Assembly (NCBI GenBank): GCA_963971405.1
Contig: OZ020489.1
Location: forward strand, 27,678,290-27,742,289
Length of the DNA stretch: 64,000 nt
Direction: 5' to 3'
From: Psococerastis gibbosa
Lineage: Eukaryota > Arthropoda > Insecta > Psocodea > Psocidae
This document shows, one piece after another, positions 22,521 to 34,500 of this stretch. Both the position numbers and the translations under genes were made by a program. Under the pieces are notes generated by a model. That model did no database searches and was not told the origin of the DNA. It was given only the letters and a program-made list of their open reading frames with translations. Each line of letters starts with the position of its first letter. The stretch's first letter is position 1.

Positions 22521-24187
22521 TATTTCACTGTTTTTCATATCAATAGTCTGACCAGACAGGACGATGCAATAACAACAATTAAAAGCGTGATCGCACTTTG
22601 TAATAAATGAAATTATGTCAGTGAAATTATTATTTTTACAATTTACTTAAAATAACATTTTAGTGCGATGTGAAATAAATAATATAATAAAAATAGTAAT
22701 GTATTGTTTTTTCAACAACTGCGGACCAACATAACTTAAAACAAATTCATAATTGCAGTGCTTTTAAATTATAAAGGTTTAAATTCTCTGTAGTGCTAAC
22801 GTATACGAAATGCTCGTCAAATCTCAACAGCGTAATTGCAGTCATAACTTAATATATTGTATGTACTCCATATTTGATTTATCAGAGTGCATTTTTATCA
22901 TAGCCTTCACCAAATCAAAATGTTTAAGCGACTTCTTTAAACTACGATGCGATACTTGACCACCGGCATTGCACATCATCGTAATAAAGCTATTAATAAG
23001 ATAAATAATAGTTGACCAAGTCACAAATATTGAACAAATGCTATTATTAAGAGAGTGGTGCAGGAGTAGGTTTAAGCGAGTTATTAGACTTCAGTTAAGA
23101 AAGAGCACCAATAATAATTATGCTCCAAAAACAAATTCGTATGATCCTAGCACCAGACGCCACTCTTTTAAGTTTAGCAATGTCAATTAAATACCTGTCT
23201 AAAATGTATTAATTTTGTGCGTCCTTTAATTTTGCACATTCAGAAGATGTTTCAGACATTATCGCTCTCTTACATTGCTCCCTAACTCAGCAGTGAACCG
23301 ATGACAAAACACAGGAAACGAGAAACAACCTTTTTTACTGCATCATGGTTTAGTGGTTTAGTGTCCTAAGAGGACGTTTAATGTGTGGAAATTGTTTTTT
23401 TTTAGTAATTATTTTTATATTTATTTTTTGACATCCATATAATGCATAATTTTCTTTTTTGAATGAAATAGAGTTAGGGCCTTTTTACTGAATTTTGTAC
23501 AATTTGCTATTGTGAGATATGGTCTGAACACCCTACCTCTCGATATTATCTTAGCGGTGTTTTTATTTGCAATATCGACATAGGGACGGATGCCCTAACT
23601 CCAGGGACATAAATTTATGGCCTTCTGGAAGGATGTGTCTACCTCATAGGTATAGAAAACTATCGAAAACATAATATGGAAAATCGGTCGATTTAGGGTG
23701 TTTCAGCTTAGCACGGCAGTATAATAGAGTATACATCGTGCATGGGTTTTAGATTGCAACTACAGTTACGACCAGGCCAGCCTGTAGCATGATTTTTTTA
23801 AACTGCATTAATTAATTTAAAAATTGTACCCATCCCGTTACAACATTTCTATAGTCACTGATCATCCAGCTAGCCTGCCTAGTGGGTTTGTCTAGGGCTA
23901 AATATAAGAACGAACGATAGCATGGGTCACTAGGAGCAAAATTCCTTCAAGCCAGTATAGTATTTTTTAATTTCAAGCGTCGTCTGCAGATTCGGAGCAG
24001 AAAATTTTTAATAAAATTAACACGGATTTTCTTTATAGGCCTAGTAGAATTAAAAAAGATAATAATATTTACGCTTTAAAAGAATTAGGTCGAGTGATAA
24101 GTTACCTTGTCGTCAGCAATAAGGAACAGCCACGCCACGGTGAAGTCATTGTGTCATGAAAATTGTCCCAACTGTTGTCTTTCAATT

Positions 24188-24309
24188 ATTAATAACTTTA
24201 TATATAAAAAAAAGTCTGAAGATGGTGTTACACCGAAACAGCTGTCATTAAAAATTTATGTTGTGGAATTAAGTGCAATTTTTGTTTTCTTATATATAAA
24301 GTTATTAAT
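24188..24309 (+). ncRNA. Hammerhead ribozyme motif within a 20-bp inverted repeat
   Basis: 24,216-24,246 carries the hammerhead core: CTGAAGA, stem II GGTG-TTA-CACC, GAAA, minimal stem III CAGCTG, and TC before the expected cleavage point after 24,246. A perfect 20-bp inverted repeat (24,188-24,207 and 24,290-24,309) would close helix I around it. Minimal hammerheads of this form are known from Penelope-like elements and other retroelements. Short-range helix I pairing is weak, so activity is uncertain. Confidence 0.65.
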
Positions 24310-25455
24310 CATGTTTCACTTCCACGAAGTCACTGAAGAAACTCTCTCATGGTTTTCTTTCAACCGACATTTTGGTGTGGCAAGGACACTGATTGCATGT
24401 TTGTTCCAATAAATAAATAAATAGCAAATAATTGAACATGCAGCATGGTAACAATATCTTTAGCGGAAAATAGTTATGGTTACTTGCTAGATTATAATAC
24501 CTTGAAACTGCTTTATACGCCCTCAAAGCAGAAAAACTTATATAAAATATGCATAATATAGAAAATATGGTTAGCGACATTTAAACTCAACATCTTATTA
24601 ATTTATATTCAGAGTGGCAGACAGACAGAACCAGCTCATTTAAACAGAAATCATAAAAACTGAGTGGTTATTCATAAAAAACATATTTATAAAAAGGACG
24701 CACATGATTTTAAAAGAAAAAATAAATAGGTAGGTAGGTATAGTCACCATCAAACAACCGTGAATATGCATAATAACTCATTGCTGTTGGCCACAGGCTT
24801 CGCTTACTACATAGGCTCTATACCTTAAACCACGGAAGGCCCATAGCTGCACCCTTATTGCCCATTAAGGCAAACAAGTCGACCAAAGAGTGCACACTTG
24901 AGCATTGAAATGAAACTTCTTATGAATGGGCTTTGAAATACTAATGCGCAGCCTTTCTGTGTGACGAAAAGCAGCGTATGTTGGGAGGCAACTTAGCATT
25001 GCGGTTGTCCACTAGGTGTCTCTAGTCACGCTGTCCTTCGGGTACCAGAGAAGAGTGTGACGTATGGGCTTCTCGCTTTCCCGTTGTCCGTGGTTGCTAT
25101 TCAAAATTGGTCTAATTTAAATGTTCCCCTGTCTTACATAAGTTTCTTTACGACACACCCTGCTTTCTATAAAGGGATTCCTTCTAGGTATAGGATATGA
25201 AAATTATCCTAATTAGTGAACGAGGCCGGCCCCATCAGCGATAAGCAGATACCGATTGGTTCACGGTATTTCGACTGAGACAATATCACAATGTATAATC
25301 TTTCTCTAAGTTTGTTCATACCCTCCACTCAAAAGGGTGGTTAACCCGTACAGTAATCAAAAACGCAAAAAGCCTCGCTATAACAGAAAATGCGAAGCAT
25401 AGAAATGCGCAAGACAATTACGTCAAGTAAGTGTAGAGGCGAGGAGGGTAGGTGT

Positions 25456-25577
25456 TCAGCTTTCAATAACTCGGCGCTTCCGTAGATCGTCGTCAGGAAG
25501 CATCCTGGACAAGCCACCAGAAGGGATGGAACGCACTACTGGAGCTCCATGGTGTTGCCCGGCACGGATGGGTTTCG
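25456..25577 (-). CDS. Khc: Kinesin heavy chain last exon with IAK autoinhibitory motif and stop
   Basis: Acceptor gttttgtcttcag. The first codon is split; the exon then reads [20 protein letters not shown] and ends [12 protein letters not shown] followed by TGA at 25,456-25,458. The joined IAKPIRAGQ motif binds and inhibits the motor head. No clear poly(A) signal was located just downstream. Confidence 0.95.
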
Positions 25578-28500
25578 CTGAAGACAAAACAAACTTTATT
25601 GAGAGAGAGAGAGGTGAAAAAAGACATAAAATTACAGCTGAAAGTTACAATTTAAGGATAGTATAGACAGAACGCTGTGCAGTTCCTATATTGTACAAAA
25701 ACAGGTTACATAAGATAGCAGGAGAATGGTGTCCAGGACGACAAGAAATTTACGCCCAATCGCACTAGTCAGCATAGTAATTTGAATTAACTACTCAGCG
25801 GAAACTTTTATTAATAAATAATCAAAATTTTTTTCACGTCTTAACTGGCTCCACAGTTAATTTCTATTATTTCTACATAATTTACCATGCACCTTGGTAG
25901 TTTTGCTGATAGATATACAAAGTTAACGTCGATTGGACTCATTGTACAATGTACAAAATTGAAAACTGCTAACATCCTACCTATTTGAGCGCTGGGGCCT
26001 CTCCTTGCCATATTCTTTTGTCGCACAGCCTCTTTAATTCGGTCAACCTCAAATTGGTACCGCTTTCTATCCCGCATTGCCCCTTCCTTAGCCTCCTTCA
26101 GAGCAGTTTCCAAAGCCTTAAAAGAAAAATAAGTTAGTAAATTGAAAAAACGTTCAGTTGATCATTTCTGATTATGATTGACTTATCGTCAAACATTTCC
26201 TTTTACGTCCGCCTCCCAATGACCATGACAAATAATCTGTTGGGGTGCTTCCACATCAAAATACTCGTCCAAGAGTAAGTGGATAAGGGCAGCCTTGTTA
26301 AATAAATAAAATGAATGAACAAACAAAAAATGGTTTTCTATTCCTAGTTTGCTGGCTACATCTCAGAGGGGTTGATTGTGTGAATTAAGTGTCCTTCACT
26401 AGGTTTTCCCTATTTTTCCTTTGTTTAAAGCTAACCTTGACTCTCTCCATTGTAGCTCGAAGTCTTTTCTCCAATTTCGGAAGCTCGCATCGAAGATCCG
26501 CATTATCCCGAACCAACTGCTTGTGAACTTTAGTCAGTTGATCCAAATTGTTTTCCAAGAAACTGATCTTCTGTTTCTGAGCAAGGCTTGCGCCATCATC
26601 GTCGTTTTCATCGTACATGGCAGACTAAAATATAAACAAACACAGTGAGACAAGTAATAAATCAAGCCAGAAATGAAAGCAAAAGCTTTGGGTTTCTAGA
26701 CCCGTTTCTTAAGATAGCTTATAGATCACTTTAGACCATCTTTGCGCTTATTAAAAGTGTTGTCAAGAAGTCTCGCATACTACTGCATGAAATACAAAAC
26801 CCTAAAAGAGGCAAGAATAATAATCTATATAGAAATCAGAGGACTGTGTGGTCGATTCGAATTTCTTTGTGGTTTCCTTTTTTTGTGATTGGAACTCCGG
26901 CATGCTACTAGTATCTAAATGCCTCAGGCTTCTTACCTTTTTAATTCTTGCCTGTAAGTCTTGAACAAAGAGTTTCCGCAGATTGTGCAGAGTTTGAAGC
27001 TCTTTGGCGACCGTATCCTCCAGTCCCTTCAAATCCTTTCTTGCCTGCTCACGACGCTCATTTGTCAGACTGCAACACAGCAAAAAATAGTAAATAACGT
27101 AAATTAAAATTTAATGTAAAAAGTTAAATGCGATTAATGGTTTTTTACAAGCCGTATAAAGCCGTATTACAAGCCCAAATAAATATTAGATGTCTTTGAA
27201 ACTATTGAATGACATTAGAGACTTACATAAGCTCTTGCAGTTTGCTGCTCTTGTCTTGCTCATCCTGCTTGAGTTTCTCGTAGTCCTGTTGGAGCTGTTG
27301 CTGAGCTAGAGTGTACTTCTGGTTTAGGTCCTTCACCTCGTTGATCATGGACTGCTTCTCGGCTATTTCGTCACGTAGAGCGGCAACTATGGACAAAAAC
27401 GGTAACTGCATTATTTAGACACTAGGTAATTACTATGAATGTGGGAACTTTTGCATAGGCGCCATAGATACGAAAGAAACGGGACTTCGTTATCATGGTA
27501 ACCAGGCTCATAGCAAAGCATGCCCAAGTCCAATTTAACTAAATGAAGGAGAGAATGGCTTTATACGAGGCTTGATCAATAATCCGAGAGATATCGCCAC
27601 TGGCTGCGACCGTTGATCATTTTGGTTCGATAGCAGTCTGATGGGAACTCAGTGCAAGTCTCAACTTGATTTGTCTAGTACAGCACTTAACATTGTTAAA
27701 TGCAACTCATAATGTTGCTCATGCCTTTATGCCGATTGGAAAGACCAATTTCATTAATTGACGTACCTTGCTTCTGATGAGCATCTCTAAGCTGATCCAT
27801 CTGGACTTCGAGGGCCTCGCGCATCTTTGTAGCCTCGGCCTTGACCTCAGCGGTCTCGCGGCTGCCCAGGGTCTGCACCTGCTCCGCCGCCTTCATCTTA
27901 GCGCACTCCTCTCGCAGCGAGTCCACTTCTTCTTCCAGCGTCCTCTTCTTGTTCTCCGCCTCTCGCATCGACTCCTGCAGTGACTTCATCCGCGCCTCGT
28001 GTTGAGAAATTAGCAACCGGCACTCACCCAAGTCCTTCTCATACTCCGACACCTGGAAACAGCAAATAACCAGTTATTGAGGGAAAAGGCTTACAAGGCT
28101 TTGTTCGTACTAGAGGCCAGTGGTGGTGGATCTGACCCTCGTGGGTTCATCAGATTGTTTATAAATAAATCAATAAATAATGGATTTTTACTCTATTCCT
28201 AAGCCTCCATAGTGGAGTTAGCTATAAAGCCCTTTCTTACGCTCAACTAGGAAGGCCAGGGACCGCCTGCTTAACATGCCCTCCGATGGCCAGAAAACTT
28301 AGTTTTTTAGTATGAAACATGACAAAAAAAAAGGAACTTGTTCAAAATTAAATAAAAATGCCCCTATAGCTAGCTTATAACACGCTTTAACCTCGATATA
28401 AGCTGTGGGACACGGTGGGGATCATTGGAACAAGTCGTCGAATCGGACATTTGTATTATTTGGCATTGGCATATGACATTTGGAATATTGGCGATTGACT

Positions 28501-31500
28501 ACATAAAACGAACAATAACGTTATAAACAGTATATTAAAATCCGCCCTTAAGGCGGGTATTCCATATACGTCAATCGTCAATGAAAAATTGAAAAATGAC
28601 GTAAATTGACGTGGTAGCAGAATTTTTAGTATGTCTTTAATGTCTGCTAAAACGTCATTTTTCAATTTTTCATTGACGATTGACGTATGTGGAATACCCG
28701 CCTTATATAAAAGGATATAGGTAGGTTTAGGATTTATGGGTCAGAATCATACGAGTTAGTAAATGATGTACATATTGCACAAGTGGATCTGAGAAAACTT
28801 TGAATCATAGGAATCGGCTATTTAATAGGCTACTAAATTAATGACATGGGCAACACGGAAGCAGCCTCCTCGAAGATCTTGCATCACCTGTGCTACTCTC
28901 ATTGAAATACAAGTAGCGGGTGTCCCCTGGTAATGTTAGGCTATCAATACAGCGGCGGCCAATGTTTCCACCACCAGGACACGTGAAACTAAACGGTCTT
29001 TTCCAAGGCCAACCCTGGTAACGATCTCTATAAGAAGCAAATATTTTACCTTTTTATTAGAGTCCATCTGCGTCGACTCGAGACTCTGGCAGCGATTCAC
29101 AAGGTTTTTAACTTCACTCTTCATCTTGGAAATATACAGACGTGCAACGGTAAACTCTTCTTCAATTTTACCGACTGTGTCCTGGCTGATCTTGAGATCC
29201 CCATCACCACCTAAAGGAACGGGTTTGTAAATGAATGTTGGTTAATATAAATTTATCCTCGTACACATTTGAAATGTTTTAGAATCATGGTACTAGTAGA
29301 ACCTTGCTATACAATTGAGGAGGCTGTTTACAAACGTGGCCAATTCCAAGTTGTAGAATTTTTCAGGAGAGCGGATTTTCTGTTGAAAATTGCATTAAGT
29401 TTATAGCTAACCCTAGACTTCTCAGCGCTTCTGTGCTCAATCTGGCTGCTTTTGTCACTTTATTTTACATAGTGCAGGTGGACCTTAAAATGTTCTGCAA
29501 GGTCGGATCAAAACCCCATTTTGTGAAAAAAATGCAGTTGGCCACGTTGGTAACCAAGCTCCTAAATTATCAATATTATCGCGTAAGGTAACATATACAT
29601 AATTCAGAGTTTGCGAAAAATTGTTGGCCTGATATGCCTACGCCATACTACGGCCAGATGTATTTAAAATGGAAAGCGGACTTAACGATGCTGTAGAAGT
29701 CCAGTACAAAATTAAAATGCCTTACCAATCGCGACGCCAATCTCGCCTAGATCTTTCAGAAGGTTGGTCAACATCTCGGTTATACGCTTTCTTTGGTGTG
29801 TCCACATGTCTTTCATTTGCTGTAGCTCGGACGAAGTATTGTTCAAAAGCGACTGCAAATTGAATTAAATTAAAAATCAGAAAATATTTAGAAACGGTTC
29901 GAAGACAATATTTGAAAAATAAAAATATAACCCATTGTCATTACTTTTGCTACTCATTATTCTATCAATTGAATCGATTACCTTTAAAACAAATACTGAC
30001 AACACACCTGTTTTTGGGTGAGCTCTTCGTTGAGGGCTTCAAAGTCCTTGTTCTTGGTCTCAACTTCCTGTGACTTTTGATCGTAGTTAACAGCGAGCTC
30101 CTCAAGAGCCTGTAGTACCTCCTTAACCTCCTCCTTCGAACTCTCATTCTCCTGCTGAATTCGATTCATTTCATGCTGGAGGTGCTCATAGTCCTTGCGA
30201 GTTGTACTGATCAACTGCGAAAGAAATGGGCATAATTAGCTGTAAGCCCAATATTTTTAATCACGCTAATATAGGAACGCATTGACGAGTTAAGAATATT
30301 AATGAAAGATGGTATCACAGGTCATCAATAAGAACGTTTTATGGTTTAGAACATGGAACAGCACAACGTAGGATCAAGAAACCAACAATCTTTAGATAAC
30401 GATATCATTACAATTATAATTGGTGGTTTTTACACGTTCTACGGTTTTTACGCGTATTTGACCAGTAGCTTACTAGCTTACGGTGATCTACCTCATCTTC
30501 TTCCTCTTCCCCCTTAGTGCCGCGTGCGCAGCGTGGGGGGGGGGGGGGGGGTCGCTCCGAACCCATTTTTCCTACTTGATGATCTCAACAAAGATAGTTG
30601 GATAGATTTTTGGAGACCAGTATTGCAACACTCTTGTGCAATCGTTTTAGCAGAAGTGGACAGTACCTCTTCTTGCTCAAGCATCTGCTCTCTCAGCTTT
30701 TCCACATATTGCGAGATTTCGTTGATTTCCTCGTCCTTCTCGTCGAGCTGTTGGTAGAGACGCTCTCGCTCTTCTTCCAACTTCTGGCGCTCTTCATTGG
30801 ACAAGGAACCAATCATGATACCGCTGGGTGTGGCAGGAACAGGCACCGGAGCGAGCACCACTTCAACTGAAATTATTCATTATATTTATTTTCCTAACCA
30901 AGATTGGGTTGCAGCCACATGCAGCATTGTGCCAGAATTCACATTCACTCGAGATTTTCTACAGTCCTTAGACTTGTAATATGGAAATTCAGCATTCCCC
31001 GGCCATAATTATAGTTTGGGTGGCTGGTAAACAATTTCAGTAAACGTCATTTTTCTTCAACTCTGCGGACAGAGAAGGATTTCAATGCATAGCGGTCATG
31101 TTATGTAAATGCCTGCCTCAAGGTCTCAAGCCGAGCGCCCCTCGGCAACTGATGACAACAAAAATACAGGGATCAGGGCTGCCAGAAGTCTACAGGGCTG
31201 ACAGCACCATTTTAAGCCAAAGCAAGTCTTATTCTTCCAAATTTGAAGGAACTGAAGATGCCATCATTTTTCTGCTGACATTAGACAAGTTTGAGGTAAT
31301 TTCCCTGACTCAGCTTAGCTCACCTTTCTTCTCTGGGCCAGCAGAGACGGGAGTGGCAGCTTCCAGTGGATCTTGTAGATTGACCTGTTCCTCGACTTTG
31401 ACCGTTTCCCCGAGCCGCCATCTTTGCAGCTCATCTTCCAACTTCTCGCACTTAATTCGCCATTTGTTCGCTTTCTCCTTCTCCTTCTCGTACAGACGTT

Positions 31501-34500
31501 TCCACTCTTCTGCAGAGAGCTCTTCATTGACACAGACAACGTTCTTGATGGTTTTAGCACTGTAAAGATGATCATAGTATTAGACGCATTATCGGACAAT
31601 GATGATCTGATAGTTCTCAGCGTATTAGAATCTTACAATACTTAATGTTAGGTTAAACATATTTTTCCAATTGTAAGCTGCGCACGGGCTTGAACTCTAC
31701 AACATATTACGATTATGAAGCATTAATGTAATTATGCTTTTTTAACGAAATTAACTAAATTGTATTGAGTGTATATACTACATCGGCTAACAGAAAATAG
31801 GAATCAGGAGAGGTTTCCAACCCCTAGACTTTCAAAGTGAGCAGCTCTTATACTCCATCCCTATGCAACAAAATTTACTATTAGATGACGATCATACAGG
31901 CATTAACGAATTTTTCAAAATATTTTGGCGGGAGAATGGGGTTATCTAGCTTGTATATGGGCCTTCAGAACGTAAAATATGGGTTGTTAGGTGCATTCTA
32001 TAAAACAATTTGCATAGCAGTTGCATGACTTTGGTAAAGTATTACATAACATTTTACACCATGCGATGGAACCAAATAACTTAATTCAGAATTCTATGCC
32101 TACAATTCTAAGCATGGTGGTGGTCAAATTAAAAAAAGTTAAAAACATAAATTAAAATAATGTTCAAAGTTACAAATTATTTAAGCTATAACACACAGAA
32201 TTTACGATGATCCCACCAATAACTCATCAAACCCCTGCCCTGCTTCAACTAATTACTTAAGCAAAACTAAACTTAATTAACCTCGAAGCTGCGCTGCATC
32301 TCATATTTCATGCAAATCAAAATGAGCTAGCTCACTGACTTTGGAAAAAGACTGAGAAAAAAAGGAACAATATAAAATATATTCCATACCACCAAGACTG
32401 GTAATGGCCATTGTAGTATGAAATTAATGGAGACGGGCTGGAGGTCACAAGGCTAGATCCTTTTGCAACCTCCCATAAAATTAATAATGCAAATGCGACC
32501 TCGCAAAGACAAATAAAACAAAGCTAGAGGGAACCCTTTCCGACATCTGCCGCCATTTATTCCCCCATACCAAATTTTATTTTGGCAAACGGTAGAAAAA
32601 AATAAGTATTTCCTAACGTTTCTGACTTTGTATTCAGCAGGTTTTACAAAAGGTTGTGTTCGGAATTTTGAAGCTAATAAACTAATTGGGAAAAAAGCCA
32701 AGAATTGTGTTAGGAGTAGTAGGAACACGATGTGGCTTGTATTAAATTTGTGCAATTTATGAGTTTAATAACCAAAACTATTAAAGCTTCTGGTATGGGG
32801 ACTGCTATGAAGGAAGTCTGTTTACTGCATGAAAGTGGTCACACAGGGACAGTGAAATTAAGAGACAATCGCAAGGGGAAAACACTTATAAGTGTAAAAA
32901 TCAGATATCTCATTAAATCAAGGGCAGAGTTGTCAAAAATATCTACCAGGAAAAACACAAGAAATTTTTCTGAGCCTTTTAATATATGTTATGTACTTTT
33001 TTCTAAATTATAACACAATAATTGGATTGGATTTCTACGACAAACGATTGATTTGGTAGTCATTTGGAGTTCATGAACTGTGACCAATAGGTGTGCAGAC
33101 CACATGTCATACATATCGAAATGAAGAGGAGGCATTTCTGCTAATTTAATGGATATTTGTGACTGCTTTAGGGACGATATTTCCTGTGAAAATCGGGTAG
33201 TGGAGGTACTCTGATTTGCTCTTAAGAAAAGGAAAATACTAGACGCCTACAATTTATATGATGTCTTGCAAATATCTGTCCAGGCGCGGTACTGGTAAGT
33301 TATCACACGAATTAACGGCACCACCATACATTGGTAGATGGCGGTGCCATCCAGTGTTCTCTTCGGATACTGGGATGCAGGGACCGAGTCTGAGAGCTTG
33401 ATAGAGAGCGGCAAGTTAAATTTTTAATTTTTGTTCTCGGAAAGCATTAAATATATTTTTAGCCAAAAGGCTCTACACAAATTATGAAGCATGGTCGTAG
33501 AAGGGAATGTTGGGTTTGTCGGTCTATTTCACTTGGACAAGAAGTGATAGGATTAGAAATGAAGTGATAAGAAGAGAGTTCGGGGTGGAAGAACCACTAT
33601 CGAAGAGGATAGTAAGGAAAGTGCAGTGGTTCGGAGACGTATAGCGAGTGGATAACAGGGAGTGCGCGAGGAAATTACAGGAGGATAAAGTGAAGGGAGA
33701 AGAGGTAAACCATACAATATATAGAGAAACTAGATTGAGAAAGACCCCAGAAGAGTGGGACTGGTACCAGCGGAAGGGTTTAATAATAATCAGAAGGGGA
33801 GGGATAGAAGAGAGTGGAGGAGGCTCACGTGTCACAACCGTGAACCTGGAGCTGATTAATGATGACTTACCGCTTTCCAAATTCTAAAGTGGACTTGGTT
33901 TCGGCTTCGTTGAAGCTTGCGGGGGAGCAGCAGATGATGATGGTGGTGCGGGCGTTGCCTCCCAGCGACTCCTGCAAAATTCTCGTCAACTTGGAGTCAC
34001 GGTAGGGAATGTGGGTCTTGTTGCCGTCGGCCAATGCGGAGATCACGTTGCCCAGCGCAGACAGCGACTTGTTGATGTTTTTGGCTTCATCCAGCACTGC
34101 ACCTTCGGCTCCAGTCTTACTGACCTGTGCAACAAAAAGAAAACGGCTGTTATTAGGGTTAAGTTTGTTAAAAATGATTTAAAGTTATTTTGTAGGCATG
34201 ACGTTAAATAATGACACTGCGACTAAAGAACGGTCACTTAATTAATAAAGGTAGTTAAACCCGCATTAAGGACCCACCTGATCCGATCAGCTTACGGTCC
34301 AATGATTCGGAAAGGTTTAGGACAAATGTCATGCACGCTTCGAACGCCTTTCCGATATCGTTTATTGTAAATTGGCATTCTCTTGGCGTTGTTCAATAAC
34401 ATGTTAAAATCTGTGTCCAACATTCGAACGATTGCATGACTGGAGTCAGATCTGATAAGGTGTGTCCCAGCCTTTGGGGTCCAACCGTGATACCCGTCAA

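Larger units (their letters stand above)
10567..25455. other. Intergenic region between integrin and kinesin genes
   Basis: No host exon recognised on either strand. It is occupied by repeats listed separately. Parts with nothing I can assign: about 10,600-11,748, 12,170-12,900, 13,520-14,300, 15,090-16,260, 18,000-19,860, 20,670-22,470 and 22,520-24,180. The 5'-UTR exon and promoter of the integrin gene and the 3' UTR of Khc should lie here but could not be delimited. Confidence 0.6.

Noticed and set aside
30524..30870. Plus-strand ORFs near the kinesin hinge exon
   Set aside because: Shadows of the coiled-coil exon on the other strand; composition rich in Leu/Phe/Ser as expected for antisense of Glu/Lys-rich coding sequence.
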